Shown: piece by piece, positions 28,046 to 36,817 of the stretch
Layout of the letters: each line of letters opens with the position of its first letter
Numbering within the stretch: the first letter of the stretch is position 1
Source: Solirubrobacterales bacterium
GTDB lineage: Bacteria; Actinomycetota; Thermoleophilia; Solirubrobacterales; Solirubrobacteraceae
DNA length: 49,065 nt
Assembly (NCBI GenBank): GCA_027306855.1
Contig: DAHUYZ010000010.1
Span: forward strand, 1 to 49,065
Reading direction: 5' to 3'
Notes under the pieces: generated by a model
Seen by the model: the letters and a program-made list of their open reading frames with translations, nothing else
Databases searched by the model: none
What the model was told of the DNA's origin: nothing
Translations under genes and position numbers: made by a program

Positions 28046-28912
28046 ATGGTCCATCGGCTTGGTTGCGGAAGTCGAGCGTGCATCGTCGTCTTGCTGGTAG
28101 CCGCTCTTGGGTTGGCGTCGTGCGGCAAGTCGCTGCAGGCGCGCTCCGGCTCCTCTGTGGGCGCTCAGAGCACCTCCACGCAGGGTCATGTGGCGATTGC
28201 GAGCACAGGCGTCGGCGGGCCGCATCCGGCGGATGCAGGCGGGACCGCCTCTCCTGCCCCCTCTTCCCCTTCATCGGACCCGACCTCGTCCAGTCAGTCG
28301 CTGCCGCCCGCGCCTGCTACCCCACATCCGGGCCCGCCGAGACCGCGGATCGTGCAGGATCCGATTCCGTTCGGGCAGAAGCGCAAGGCGGAGATGGCGG
28401 CCTATGCGCGCCGCCACTACGGGATCGACACATACAGGCTGATCGATCCTCACGTGATCGTGATCCACTACACGGAAACGCCCGACTTTCAGTCCACCTG
28501 GAATACGTTCGCGCCGGATGTGCCAGACAGCGAGCTGCACGAACTGCCCGGCACCTGCGCTCACTTTGTCATCGACCGCTCAGGCGTCATCCATCAGCTC
28601 GTGCCGCTGTCGATCATGTGCCGCCATACGGTCGGCCTGAACTGGACGGCGATCGGCATCGAGCACGTCGGCTACTCCGACGGCGAAGTGCTGAGCGACC
28701 GTCGCGAGATGGCCGCGAGCCTCGCGCTCACGCACTGGCTGCGCTGCCGCTTCCACATAACGATCGCCAACGTCATCGGCCACAACGAGAGCCTGTCGAG
28801 CCCCTACCACCACGAGAACGTGGCGTCCTGGCGCACCCAGACACACAGCGACTTCAACCACGCCGACATGCAGGTCTACAGAGCCCGCCTCCGAGCGCTC
28901 GGCGGCTGCTGA
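28046..28912 (+). CDS. Lipoprotein N-acetylmuramoyl-L-alanine amidase (Amidase_2)
   Basis: A 288-residue exported protein. The signal sequence VVLLVAALGLASC has a lipobox LASC (Cys26). It is followed by a Ser/Pro/Thr-rich linker of about 75 residues. The catalytic domain shows VIVIHYTETPDF (zinc His), GTCAHFVIDRSGVIHQLVP, CRHTVGLNWTAIGIEHVG, and NVIGHNESLSSPYHHEN, consistent with the T7-lysozyme-like amidase fold that cuts the bond between MurNAc and L-Ala. The zinc set is visible, though exact ligands need alignment. It stands alone on the plus strand and is followed by a tRNA gene on the other strand. Confidence 0.88.
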   Translation: MVHRLGCGSRACIVVLLVAALGLASCGKSLQARSGSSVGAQSTSTQGHVAIASTGVGGPHPADAGGTASPAPSSPSSDPTSSSQSLPPAPATPHPGPPRPRIVQDPIPFGQKRKAEMAAYARRHYGIDTYRLIDPHVIVIHYTETPDFQSTWNTFAPDVPDSELHELPGTCAHFVIDRSGVIHQLVPLSIMCRHTVGLNWTAIGIEHVGYSDGEVLSDRREMAASLALTHWLRCRFHITIANVIGHNESLSSPYHHENVASWRTQTHSDFNHADMQVYRARLRALGGC

Positions 28913-28975
28913 AAATTGCTCGCTCGACGGGAACCTTCAACGGCTCATGGTCGCTTCTCGGAGTCTGGGTGATGA

Positions 28976-29047
28976 TGCCCCCGTCAGGAGTCGAACCTGA
29001 ATCTACCGCTTAGGAGGCGGTCGTCTTGTCCATTGGACTACGAGGGC
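28976..29047 (-). tRNA. tRNA-Arg (anticodon CCU)
   Basis: The minus strand folds into a cloverleaf. The acceptor stem is GCCCTCG with CGGGGGC (one G-T pair), and the D arm GTCC..GGAC contains the GG. The anticodon stem is ACCGC/GCGGT with loop CTCCTAA, giving anticodon CCT (29012-29014 on the plus strand). The T arm is TCAGG-TTCGACT-CCTGA. CCA is not encoded. It reads AGG codons, which are rare in a genome of this composition. Confidence 0.95.
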
Positions 29048-29130
29048 TCGTGCCAGTAAGGCTATCGGGGACGATCGGGCTCGACTGGGGATCCCACCAT
29101 GTCGGTGCGGGGGTTGAGTTGCGGCTTGCT

Positions 29131-29733
29131 CTACCCCTCCCGCTTCGGATAGACCTCGTCGATCGTGGTCAGCGGCGTGTATGGGGCTTTGGCGGCCGCT
29201 TCGATCGCTGGGCCGGCACCGGCGAGACGGTCCAGGACGCTGAGGACCCCACAGATCGTGTGCCCCGCCTCTTGCAGCGCCTCGATCGCGGCGAGCGTTG
29301 AGCCGCCGGTCGTGACGACGTCCTCAACGACCAGACATCGATCCTCAGGGCTCAGCAGCGGACCCTCGATACGTCGCTGCAGGCCGTGCGCCTTGGCCTC
29401 CTTGCGCACGAAGAACGCCTTGACACCCGCGCTACCACACAGTGCGGCGCAGGCAACCGGGTCTGCGCCCATCGTCATGCCCCCGACGGCGCTCGCGCCA
29501 AGCTCATGCGCGCGGGCGGCAAGCAGCGTAGCGAGCGCTCGAAAGGCCTCGGGCAGCAGGATCGCGCGCTTGGCGTCCACGTAATAAGACGCCTTCGCTC
29601 CGCTCGTCAGCGTCACCTCGCCGATCACGAGCGCGTGCTCTCGCAGCTGCGCGACCAGGCTCTCATGGGCTGCCCGCCGCTCGTCCTCGCCGATCTGCGG
29701 GTTTCCCCCTACGCCCCTAAAAGATCCGTCCAA
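29131..29733 (-). CDS. pyrE: Orotate phosphoribosyltransferase
   Basis: Transfers phosphoribose from PRPP to orotate in UMP synthesis. It has 200 residues. The PRPP loop is CLVVEDVVTTGGSTLAAIEAL. GEVTLTSGAKASYYVDAKRAIL and GGMTMGADPVACAAL are typical of PyrE, and FFVRKEAKAHGLQRRIEG forms the catalytic loop. The only plausible start is TTG at 29733, because no ATG or GTG occurs before the conserved region. An AAGGAG lies just two bases from that TTG, unusually close. No other pyrimidine gene is adjacent. Confidence 0.93.
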   Translation of the reverse strand: MDGSFRGVGGNPQIGEDERRAAHESLVAQLREHALVIGEVTLTSGAKASYYVDAKRAILLPEAFRALATLLAARAHELGASAVGGMTMGADPVACAALCGSAGVKAFFVRKEAKAHGLQRRIEGPLLSPEDRCLVVEDVVTTGGSTLAAIEALQEAGHTICGVLSVLDRLAGAGPAIEAAAKAPYTPLTTIDEVYPKREG

Positions 29734-29785
29734 AGCTCCTTCTCAACCCTGTTCGCGCGTCCACACGGGGGTCTAATCTAGCCGT

Positions 29786-30148
29786 GTGGTCCTGGGAACG
29801 CTTGCCCGCATCGTTCGTCTCGCCTCGCTCGCCTGCTGCCTGGTCGCGGTCGCCTGGTTCGTGACGTTCGCCGTCCAGCAGAGCAGCACCGCCGCGGCCC
29901 ACCAGGCCTCCGAGATCTATCCATCCAGCCCTCCCGCCACGCAGACGACTCCGCCCGCGCCCGCCAGAGAAGGCGAACTACGCGAAACGATCAACAGCGC
30001 CTTCAAGACCATCTCGTCGCCTTTCTCGAGCGTGACCTCCGCATCGACCAGCGCCTGGAAGATCCACATCATCGACACCCTGCTGGCCCTGCTGATCTAC
30101 GGTCTAGGTCTGGGGTTCGTCGCTCGCGCTCTGCGCCTCGCCGCATAG
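29786..30148 (+). CDS. Small membrane protein of unknown function (120 aa)
   Basis: I do not recognise the family. From the GTG at 29786 it has an N-terminal helix (about 11-31, VRLASLACCLVAVAWFVTFAV), an extracytoplasmic loop of about 60 residues rich in Ser, Thr, Pro and Ala, and a second helix near the C-terminus (about 96-115). It is divergent from pyrE, 52 bases away. Codon usage resembles the neighbouring genes. The extended polar loop with two flanking helices suggests a membrane-tethered spacer, but no function can be given. Confidence 0.65.
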   Translation: MVLGTLARIVRLASLACCLVAVAWFVTFAVQQSSTAAAHQASEIYPSSPPATQTTPPAPAREGELRETINSAFKTISSPFSSVTSASTSAWKIHIIDTLLALLIYGLGLGFVARALRLAA

Positions 30149-30161
30149 TGGTCGCCGGCTT

Positions 30162-30845
30162 TCAGTCGTATACGTCGACTGGATAGCCGAGATTGACCCA
30201 CGCGTAGACCGCAGCCGCGTCCGGGATCGGGATGCGCAAACAGCCATGACTTGCGGCCCATGTCGGCACTTCGGCATATCCATGGATCGCATAGCCGCCC
30301 GTAAAGTAGTTGGAGTCGACCATCCCCTCCGAGTTCGTTCCCAGCGTCTTGGAGTAGACCCTGAAGCGGCCGGTCGGACTCGGCGTAGAGGGCTTGCCCG
30401 AGCTCATCGTATAGATGCGCCGCACGCGCCCATGAGGCTCGAACTCGACCAGCACCTGCTTGGACAGGTCGGCCTCGACATGGTCGCCCTGGCCGGGATA
30501 GCGCGCATGAAAGCGCCCCCTCCCGTCGGCGAGCAGCCTGAAGATGTAGCCGTTCACGCGCGGCACCCTCTCCATACCCATCACCTTCCTGAAGGCGATC
30601 ACCGCACGCCCCGTCGCTTCGTCGAAGTAGCCGCTGACCGGCACCTCATAGTGCAGGCGCGCAAGCTCGTCCTGCAGCAACCGGACGGCCGGCCCGCGCG
30701 AACCGACTCCATAACTGCCCTGAGGGATACGCGTCCTCGAACGGCGCGACCGCCGACCAGGCCTTGCCGGGTGAGCTTGCACAGCTTCGATCTGCGCCGT
30801 CTTCGGCGTTGCATGAGGCGGTGGTGGAGGCGCTGCCGCGATCAT
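30162..30845 (-). CDS. L,D-transpeptidase with peptidoglycan-binding domain
   Basis: Forms 3-3 peptidoglycan cross-links or attaches proteins. A PGB1-type domain (about 45-105, GSRGPAVRLLQDELARLHY...GYFDEATGRAVIAFRK) precedes the YkuD catalytic domain. The active site reads HGYAEVPTWAASHGCLRIP, with Cys202 and His200/His188. From the ATG at 30845 the 227-residue chain begins with a Pro/Ala-rich tail and lacks any clear signal peptide, although the enzyme must act outside. No upstream in-frame ATG or GTG before the neighbouring gene's stop restores one. Either the start lies farther upstream, or export is atypical. Confidence 0.88.
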   Translation of the reverse strand: MIAAAPPPPPHATPKTAQIEAVQAHPARPGRRSRRSRTRIPQGSYGVGSRGPAVRLLQDELARLHYEVPVSGYFDEATGRAVIAFRKVMGMERVPRVNGYIFRLLADGRGRFHARYPGQGDHVEADLSKQVLVEFEPHGRVRRIYTMSSGKPSTPSPTGRFRVYSKTLGTNSEGMVDSNYFTGGYAIHGYAEVPTWAASHGCLRIPIPDAAAVYAWVNLGYPVDVYD

Positions 30846-30875
30846 CGCCGACCCGATCGTAGACCCCAGAGGCGC

Positions 30876-30889
30876 TCCACAGCTGTGGA
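30876..30889. other. 14-base palindrome between the CPBP and L,D-transpeptidase genes
   Basis: TCCACAGCTGTGGA is a perfect palindrome located after the CPBP stop and 31 bases before the transpeptidase start. It is too compact for a hairpin and reads better as a protein-binding site. Each half resembles the TCCACA core of a DnaA box but is not a full match. Confidence 0.35.
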
Positions 30890-30901
30890 AAGACTGCCGA
30901 G

Positions 30902-31765
30902 CTACGGCCTCAAACCGACATGCAAGTCCGGGGAGACTGCCGAGATGACCCCCATCCGCGCGAGCGCCAGCCCGATCGTCGCGATCGCCGCGAGCGCTCC
31001 GGCCAGCAGCAGCGCGACCTGCCACCACAGCCAGCCCTCCAGTGCGCCGAACGCGATCGAGTTGTTCAGCGAGTGCGCCGCAATGCACGGGTACAACGAC
31101 CCCGTGACCCTGTAGAGCCAGCACAACATAAAGCCGAGCGCGGCCAGCGGCACCAGATCCGCCGCGGGCGCCGAGCCGGCATGGACCACCCCGAACAGCA
31201 CGCCCGTCAGCGCCGCCGCCGGCAGCCACCCTCGCCATTTCGAGAGCGCCGCGAAGATGTAGCCCCTGAACAACGTCTCCTCGCAGATCGGCGCGATCAC
31301 CGTCGTCAGCAGGGCGCTGAACGCGAGCAGCACCGAGGTCTCGTTCGCTCCCAGCGCTTTGAGCAGTTCCTCCTTGGTGCTCACGTGCAGGATCGCCGCC
31401 CAGACAGCGCTGAACACGAAGAACGCGATATAGGCGCCGATCACCGCCCCGATCGTGCGCAGCAGACGCAGGCGCGACGGACTCAGGCCGATCTGCCAGG
31501 AGCGCACCGCCCGCCCGCCAAGATGGGCGAACAGGATCACGGTGGCTACAAATGCCAGGTCCTGGACGATCGTGTCGGCCAGCTCGATCCCATGCGGGAC
31601 GTGTTCGGAGGTGATTTTCACGCCCAGCGCGAGCGCCGGGATGTCAACGATCAGGCTGCCCACCGCCGCCAGCACGAGCGCCGCCACCAGAGCCGCGAAC
31701 CCCGTCCACGGCGCCCAGTCGTTCTCTGCGGGCCCGAGCTGCGCCCGATCCTCGCTGCCGTCCAC
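30902..31765 (-). CDS. CPBP-family intramembrane metalloprotease
   Basis: A 287-residue membrane protein of the CAAX/Abi (CPBP) class with about seven or eight helices. The signature motifs are EETLFRGYIFAAL (paired Glu and Arg), GVVHAG (His) and HSLNNSIAF (His and Asn), so the putative active site is intact. The GTG start follows the TAG of the upstream mannosyltransferase gene without a gap, indicating one transcript. Bacterial members have varied roles (bacteriocin immunity, prenyl-protein-like processing); the substrate here is unknown. Confidence 0.88.
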   Translation of the reverse strand: MDGSEDRAQLGPAENDWAPWTGFAALVAALVLAAVGSLIVDIPALALGVKITSEHVPHGIELADTIVQDLAFVATVILFAHLGGRAVRSWQIGLSPSRLRLLRTIGAVIGAYIAFFVFSAVWAAILHVSTKEELLKALGANETSVLLAFSALLTTVIAPICEETLFRGYIFAALSKWRGWLPAAALTGVLFGVVHAGSAPAADLVPLAALGFMLCWLYRVTGSLYPCIAAHSLNNSIAFGALEGWLWWQVALLLAGALAAIATIGLALARMGVISAVSPDLHVGLRP

Positions 31766-33178
31766 CTATGCCACCCAGTGCCAGGTCGCGAACTCGGCCG
31801 TAAAGAACGCCAGCAGCACGCCCGACAGCACGAGCGTGACGGCGACTGCGCGCCGATGCCCCGCAAGACGGGCCCCAAGCCACATGTTCAGCGGGAACAG
31901 CACGAGCAGAAAGCGCGGCAGCGACATCAACGGCTGGCCGGCGACCGGGTAGGAGAGCGGGAGGGCAAGCGCGCCGAGCACGTACGCACCGTAGGCGAAC
32001 GGCAGCGTCCGCAACACCCCCACGATCATGGGCGCCGCCGCGAGCAGGAACGCGAACAGCATCAAATTGTGGCCCGCGCCGACGAACGGGCTGCCCGGAC
32101 CCGCATTGAAGTAGAGGTGCGCGCGCTGCATCGACAGCAACTGGCGCGCCCCCTCGAAGGCCGCCTTCGCGCCGTCCCACACGCCGGCGAGCGGTCCTGC
32201 GAAGTGCCTGCTCCAGGCCGCCTGCGCATGAAAGGGAGCGAGGACATCCCCGCCCGCGATCGCCAGATGGGCCATGTACAGGGCCAGGCCCGCCGGGATC
32301 AAGAGCAGCCACGGCCCGTCTGGACGCAGGCGGTAGCGCGGGCGCAGCGATCTGGCCCCCAAGAAATCCGGTGCGCGATCCTCACGCGGGCCATACAGAT
32401 AGAGCAGCGCGACAGGCACGACCAGGAGCACCCCCGTATTGCGCGTCGCGCTCGCCAGCGCCCCCAGCGCCGCCGCCGATCCGAAGCGTCCCCTGCGCGC
32501 GCACAAAAACGCCCAGACCGACAACGCCAAGAACAGCGACTCGTTGTAGACCGCCGAGAAGAAGAACGCCATCGGAGCGAACGCGGTCAGCATCACGACC
32601 AGGCGCGGCATGTCGTTCGCGGCGATCGCCGCCCTCAGCCGCCCGTCGCGCTTGCTTGCCAGGATGGCGGCTTCGAGCGTCGTCAGCCGATGCAGCCCGT
32701 ATAGCGCGACCGTGAGCGCCCCAAGCGAGACGAGCACGCCCGCGATGACCGGCGGCGCGCCCAAACGCTCCAGGCCGCCCACAGTCAGCGGGTAGAGCGG
32801 GAAGACGGCGGTTCGCGAAGCCGTGAATGAGCCGAGATCTGGGCGGTAGCCGTAGTGGGCGATCACCAGATACCAGGCCGCGTCCCAGCGCGCCGCCGGA
32901 GCCGCCAGCACGTCGCCGATCCTGCCCAGACCGCGGGTCAGGCCGGTCGGGTTGAAGGCATGGCGCATCGGCCCTTGACCGAGGGCGAGCACGACTCCGA
33001 CGCCCGAGCACCAGACGAGCAGGCGCGAGCTCCACAGCGCGCGCCACACGTCTTTCAGTGCCGTCGCCCGCTCGGCGTCATATTCAAGCCGGCCCAGCTC
33101 CTCGACGCCTTTAGCGGCCGGTACGGCAAGCTCGTTTGCGCGGGCCGCGATGGCCGGATCGACGGTTTCGGTGCTCAT
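31766..33178 (-). CDS. PIG-V-like GT-C membrane mannosyltransferase
   Basis: A 470-residue polytopic protein. RWDAAWYLVIAHYGYRP is the Asp-containing first-loop motif of GT-C enzymes, where the acidic residue is catalytic. VFPLYPLTVGGLERLG, AFFFSAVYNESLFLALSVWAF and a late SLPRFLLVLFPLNMWL match the PIG-V-like family that uses polyprenyl-phosphate mannose. About ten membrane helices are apparent. It is followed at once by the CPBP gene. A role in mannosylating glycolipids or exported proteins is inferred from the family; no acceptor is known. Confidence 0.82.
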   Translation of the reverse strand: MSTETVDPAIAARANELAVPAAKGVEELGRLEYDAERATALKDVWRALWSSRLLVWCSGVGVVLALGQGPMRHAFNPTGLTRGLGRIGDVLAAPAARWDAAWYLVIAHYGYRPDLGSFTASRTAVFPLYPLTVGGLERLGAPPVIAGVLVSLGALTVALYGLHRLTTLEAAILASKRDGRLRAAIAANDMPRLVVMLTAFAPMAFFFSAVYNESLFLALSVWAFLCARRGRFGSAAALGALASATRNTGVLLVVPVALLYLYGPREDRAPDFLGARSLRPRYRLRPDGPWLLLIPAGLALYMAHLAIAGGDVLAPFHAQAAWSRHFAGPLAGVWDGAKAAFEGARQLLSMQRAHLYFNAGPGSPFVGAGHNLMLFAFLLAAAPMIVGVLRTLPFAYGAYVLGALALPLSYPVAGQPLMSLPRFLLVLFPLNMWLGARLAGHRRAVAVTLVLSGVLLAFFTAEFATWHWVA

Positions 33179-33248
33179 CGGGGATGGAAGGGCGCCCGGC
33201 GGGGAATCCGAGCGTAGGAGCAGGAAATCACAGACTCAGGCGGTACAG

Positions 33249-33293
33249 TCCCACCGAGGCCGAGGGGTGGGAGTCGGCCGGGAGACCTCGGAG
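33249..33293 (+). promoter_or_regulatory. 5' leader of the PBP gene with competing hairpins
   Basis: TCCCACC (33249-33255) can pair with GGTGGGA (33266-33272). Alternatively GGCCGA (33258-33263) pairs with TCGGCC (33274-33279), and CCGAGG (33254-33259) pairs with CCTCGG (33286-33291), the last covering part of the GGAG ribosome site at 33290-33293. The arms overlap, so the structures are mutually exclusive. Confidence 0.35.
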
Positions 33294-33301
33294 CAGAGCT
33301 G

Positions 33302-35557
33302 ATGTCACGACAAGCACGCAAGCGTCGCAGACGACGCAACCGCTCGGGGGCCTCGCGCGTCGTGTTCCTCGGTTTCGGATCCCTCGCAGCGATCGGTGTA
33401 GTCGGTGCGATCGGGGCTGTCGCGTACGTGCTCTCCGTGGCGGGCTCCTCGCCGAGCCTCGACTCGTTGCAGCCGGTCATCGCGGGCGCCTCCTCGCAGG
33501 TCTTCGCGGCCGACGGCACCCGCCTCGGCTTCATCCACTCCGACGTCCTGCGCACGCCGATCACCGCTTCCCAGACGCCCGCCGTCCTGCGCCGGGCGAC
33601 GGTCGCGATCGAGGACCAGCGCTTCTACGAGAACGACGGGGTCGACCTGACCGGCATCTTCAGAGCGGCGGTCAAGGACGTCGTCAACGGCCAGGCCCTG
33701 CAGGGCGCCTCGACGATCACGATGCAGCTCGTGCGCAACCTCTATCTCGGCAGCGACACGCGCACGTTCAAACAGAAGATCGACGAGGCGAAGCTGGCGC
33801 TCGAATACAACAAACGTCACTCCAAGCAACAGATCCTCACGGAATACCTCAACAGCGTCCCCTACGGGACGGTCGGCGGCCAGACCGCGATCGGGGTGCA
33901 GGCGGCGGCCCAGATCTTCTTCAACGAGAGCGCCTCCCAGCTGAACCTCCAGCAGGCCGCGCTCCTTGCGGGCCTGCCGCAGGCGCCCTCCCAGTACAAC
34001 CCTTTCCTCGACCCCTCCGCGGCGCGCAGGCGGCGCAACGAGGTGCTGGGCAAGATGGCCGAACTGCACTACATCTCAGCCGCCCAGGCGGCCACAGCGC
34101 AGGCGGCACCGCTCGAAGTCAAACACGGCGACTACTACTCACGCCGCCAGGAGAGCTTCTTCTTTGAATTCGTGCGCCAAGAGCTCGTCAAGCGCTATGG
34201 CCTGCATGCCGTCGAACAGGGGGGTCTAAAGGTTTATACGACGATCAACCTGCGCATGCAGAGCCTCGCACGCAAGGCGATCGCCGAAGTCCTCGATCAG
34301 CAGGGAGATCCGGCGGCGGCGATCGTGACGATCGACCCCCACACCGGCTACATCGAGACGATGGCCGAGTCCGAGAGCTACGACCAGTCCCAGTACAACC
34401 TCGCCGCCCAGGGCCACCGCCAGGCCGGCTCGACGTTCAAGGCGATCGATCTCGCCGAGGCGCTGTCGAGGGGGATCGACCCGAACAGCACCTACTACGT
34501 CTCGCACACGCTTTCGCCCGGGTGGCTCGCCGGCTATCCGACTTATGAAGTAAAAACATTCGAGAACACATCTCTCAACAAGCCGTTGAACCTCGTGCAG
34601 GCGACGCTCGCCTCCGACAACACCGTCTACGCCCAGCTCGCGGCCGATCTCGGCGAGGAATCGATCACCGAAATGGCCTACAAGATGGGCGTCAAGGAGC
34701 ACCTGCACAGCTACCCCTCCGAGGCGCTCGGCGGTCTCACGGTTGGGGTCAGCCCCCTGGAAATGGCCGACGTCTACGCGACGCTCGCCGACGACGGCTG
34801 GCGCGACACGCCGATCGCGATCACGAAGGTGGTCTTCCCCGACGGCCACGTCGACTCCAGCTGGGGAGCGCCCCATCGCGTAAAGGTGCTCTCCGACGGC
34901 ATCACCTCCGAGGAGACGAGTATCCTTCAGCAGAACGTCCAGAGCGGCACGGCGGTGCGCTCCGCGATCAGCTGCCCGACGGCCGCCAAGACCGGCACGA
35001 CGAGCAACCTCGTCGACGGCTGGCTCGACGGCTACACGCCCAACTATTCGACGGTCGTGTGGATGGGCTACGCCAACAAGCTCGTGCCGATGACCGACGT
35101 GCACGGTGAACCACAGCAGGGCGGCGCGCTCCCGGCCCAGATCTGGCACGACTACATGGCGGCCGTCACCGAAGGCCAGAGCTGCGCGAGCTTCCCGGCG
35201 CCGAAGGAACCGATCACCTACTCCCCGTTCTACGGCCAGTTCGCAAGCGAAGGCCAGAGCTCCAACAGCGAATCCGAAAAGCAGGAAAAGAAAGGCAAGG
35301 GCAAGAAGGGCAAGAAAGGCGCGCCCTCAAAGCCATCGGCGCACAGCGAAATCGAAGAACCTCCCGCCAAAGCGCACCGCCCGGCGCTCGGGCCGAGCTC
35401 CGAAGAAGTCCCGGCGCCGGCGCACGGCAGCCCCGAAGCGCACACGCCCGCTTCGCCCCGCGCCCACGAACCGATCGCCGCGCAAAAACGCCCCGAACCG
35501 AAAGGCCCGCCGCCCTCGGTCGGCGGCACCGGCGGCGCTGAACCCCCCTCCCACTGA
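33302..35557 (+). CDS. Class A penicillin-binding protein (bifunctional)
   Basis: A 751-residue wall polymerase. A basic cytoplasmic tail (KRRRRRNR) precedes one membrane helix (about 19-46). The GT51 glycosyltransferase domain has the catalytic Glu104 in VAIEDQRFYENDGVD, then GASTITMQLVRNLYL and KIDEAKLALEYNKRHSK. The transpeptidase domain has SxxK as STFK, SDN in ASDNTVYAQ, and KTG in TAAKTGTTSN. All catalytic residues are intact. The last 90 or so residues form a Lys-, Glu- and Pro-rich disordered tail after the transpeptidase. GGAG lies eight bases before the ATG. Confidence 0.95.
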   Translation: MSRQARKRRRRRNRSGASRVVFLGFGSLAAIGVVGAIGAVAYVLSVAGSSPSLDSLQPVIAGASSQVFAADGTRLGFIHSDVLRTPITASQTPAVLRRATVAIEDQRFYENDGVDLTGIFRAAVKDVVNGQALQGASTITMQLVRNLYLGSDTRTFKQKIDEAKLALEYNKRHSKQQILTEYLNSVPYGTVGGQTAIGVQAAAQIFFNESASQLNLQQAALLAGLPQAPSQYNPFLDPSAARRRRNEVLGKMAELHYISAAQAATAQAAPLEVKHGDYYSRRQESFFFEFVRQELVKRYGLHAVEQGGLKVYTTINLRMQSLARKAIAEVLDQQGDPAAAIVTIDPHTGYIETMAESESYDQSQYNLAAQGHRQAGSTFKAIDLAEALSRGIDPNSTYYVSHTLSPGWLAGYPTYEVKTFENTSLNKPLNLVQATLASDNTVYAQLAADLGEESITEMAYKMGVKEHLHSYPSEALGGLTVGVSPLEMADVYATLADDGWRDTPIAITKVVFPDGHVDSSWGAPHRVKVLSDGITSEETSILQQNVQSGTAVRSAISCPTAAKTGTTSNLVDGWLDGYTPNYSTVVWMGYANKLVPMTDVHGEPQQGGALPAQIWHDYMAAVTEGQSCASFPAPKEPITYSPFYGQFASEGQSSNSESEKQEKKGKGKKGKKGAPSKPSAHSEIEEPPAKAHRPALGPSSEEVPAPAHGSPEAHTPASPRAHEPIAAQKRPEPKGPPPSVGGTGGAEPPSH

Positions 35558-35660
35558 TACCTTGGCGCTCCAAACACCGACATCAGGGCCGATCCCTGCC
35601 GCGCAGGCTCCGACTCGGGGACTCGCCGGCTGACGAAGCGGCCCGGACGGGAAGCAGCAA

Positions 35661-35879
35661 GTGGCAAAGGAAGACAAGGTCGAATTCGAGGGCGAGGTGA
35701 TCGAGGCGCTGCCGAACGCGATGTTCCGCGTCAAGCTCGACAACGATCACGTCGTGCTCGGGCACGTCGCCGGCAAGATGCGCCGCTTTCGGATCCGCAT
35801 CCTCCCCGGGGACCGCGTGCGATGCGAGCTCTCTCCCTACGACCTCGACCGCGCTCGGATCGTCTACAGGCATCGCTGA
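35661..35879 (+). CDS. infA: Translation initiation factor IF-1
   Basis: A 72-residue OB-fold protein that occupies the ribosomal A site during initiation. The order [42 protein letters not shown] matches IF-1, as does the closing [15 protein letters not shown]. It starts at GTG (35661). It differs from the usual actinobacterial copy, which lies among the ribosomal protein genes near rpmJ and rpsM; this one lies alone between a PBP and thiL, so a second infA elsewhere is possible. The 103 bases upstream carry no clear promoter. Confidence 0.96.
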   Translation: MAKEDKVEFEGEVIEALPNAMFRVKLDNDHVVLGHVAGKMRRFRIRILPGDRVRCELSPYDLDRARIVYRHR

Positions 35880-35905
35880 GCGCTTCGACGCGACGACGCT
35901 GAGCG

Positions 35906-36817
35906 ATGGCTGAGCTGTCCCTGACCGAGTCGATCGCGGCCAAGCTCGGGCAGCGCGGCGGTGGGCGCATCGTGCGTGGCATCGGCGACGACGCGGCGGT
36001 CGTGGAGGCGCGGCCGCTGAGCGTCACCTCGGTCGACATGGTCGTCGAGGGCGTGCACTTCCGCCTGGACGATCCTCCGGCCGGCTTCGCCGAGATCGGC
36101 TGGCGGGCGCTCGCCGGCGGGCTCTCCGATCTTGCCGCGATGGGCGCGCAGGCCGGCGAGGCGTACATAGCGCTCGGCGTGCCATCCGGCGTGAGCGAGC
36201 AAGACGCGCTCGATCTGATGGAGGGCGCGCAGGAGCTGGCGCGGCAGACCGACACGGTCATCGCCGGGGGCGACGTGGTCGCGGCGCCCGTGCTGATCGT
36301 CAGCGTCACCGCGGTCGGCTGGGCCGACTTCGAGAGTGACCTCGTTGGCCGCGACGGCGCCAAATCGGGCGACCTGGTCGGCGTCACCGGAGCGCTGGGA
36401 GGGCGCCCTTCTCGTCCCATGCCCCGTCTGCTCGCCGGACATGCTCTCGCGAAGGCGGGCGCGAGCGCGATGATCGACATCTCCGACGGGATCGCAACCG
36501 ACGCGCGCCACATCGGCGAGGCGAGTGGCATACAGCTCCAGATCGATCTGGAGCGGCTGCCTCTGCACGAAGATGCCATGCACACCGCCGCTTGTCTCGG
36601 CGTCCCCGTCTGGCGGGCGGCGGCGTGCGCCGGCGAAGACTACGAGCTGTGCGTGTGCGTGCCTGAGCAGCGCGCGGCCCAAGCGAGCGAGGCGTGCACA
36701 GCGGTCGGCGGCGTGGGGCTCACGTGGGTTGGGACCGTGATCGACGGGCCGCCCGGAGCGCTCCTAAGACACGAGGGGCGGGAGCAGGCGCTGAGAGGCT
36801 TTGAGCATCGCTGGTAG
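35906..36817 (+). CDS. thiL: Thiamine-monophosphate kinase
   Basis: Phosphorylates thiamine monophosphate to the diphosphate cofactor. It has 303 residues. The PurM-like fold shows [14 protein letters not shown] with the Mg-binding Asp pair, [26 protein letters not shown], the GGDVVAAPV loop, and [20 protein letters not shown]. Lengths and motifs are normal. Its last 54 bases overlap the sortase gene on the opposite strand. No other thi gene or TPP riboswitch is visible. Confidence 0.95.
   Translation: MAELSLTESIAAKLGQRGGGRIVRGIGDDAAVVEARPLSVTSVDMVVEGVHFRLDDPPAGFAEIGWRALAGGLSDLAAMGAQAGEAYIALGVPSGVSEQDALDLMEGAQELARQTDTVIAGGDVVAAPVLIVSVTAVGWADFESDLVGRDGAKSGDLVGVTGALGGRPSRPMPRLLAGHALAKAGASAMIDISDGIATDARHIGEASGIQLQIDLERLPLHEDAMHTAACLGVPVWRAAACAGEDYELCVCVPEQRAAQASEACTAVGGVGLTWVGTVIDGPPGALLRHEGREQALRGFEHRW

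Noticed and set aside
30920-32704. 594-codon plus-strand frame, Arg/Gln/His-rich
   Set aside because: Antisense to the CPBP and PIG-V-like genes, which have clear motifs and membrane helices.
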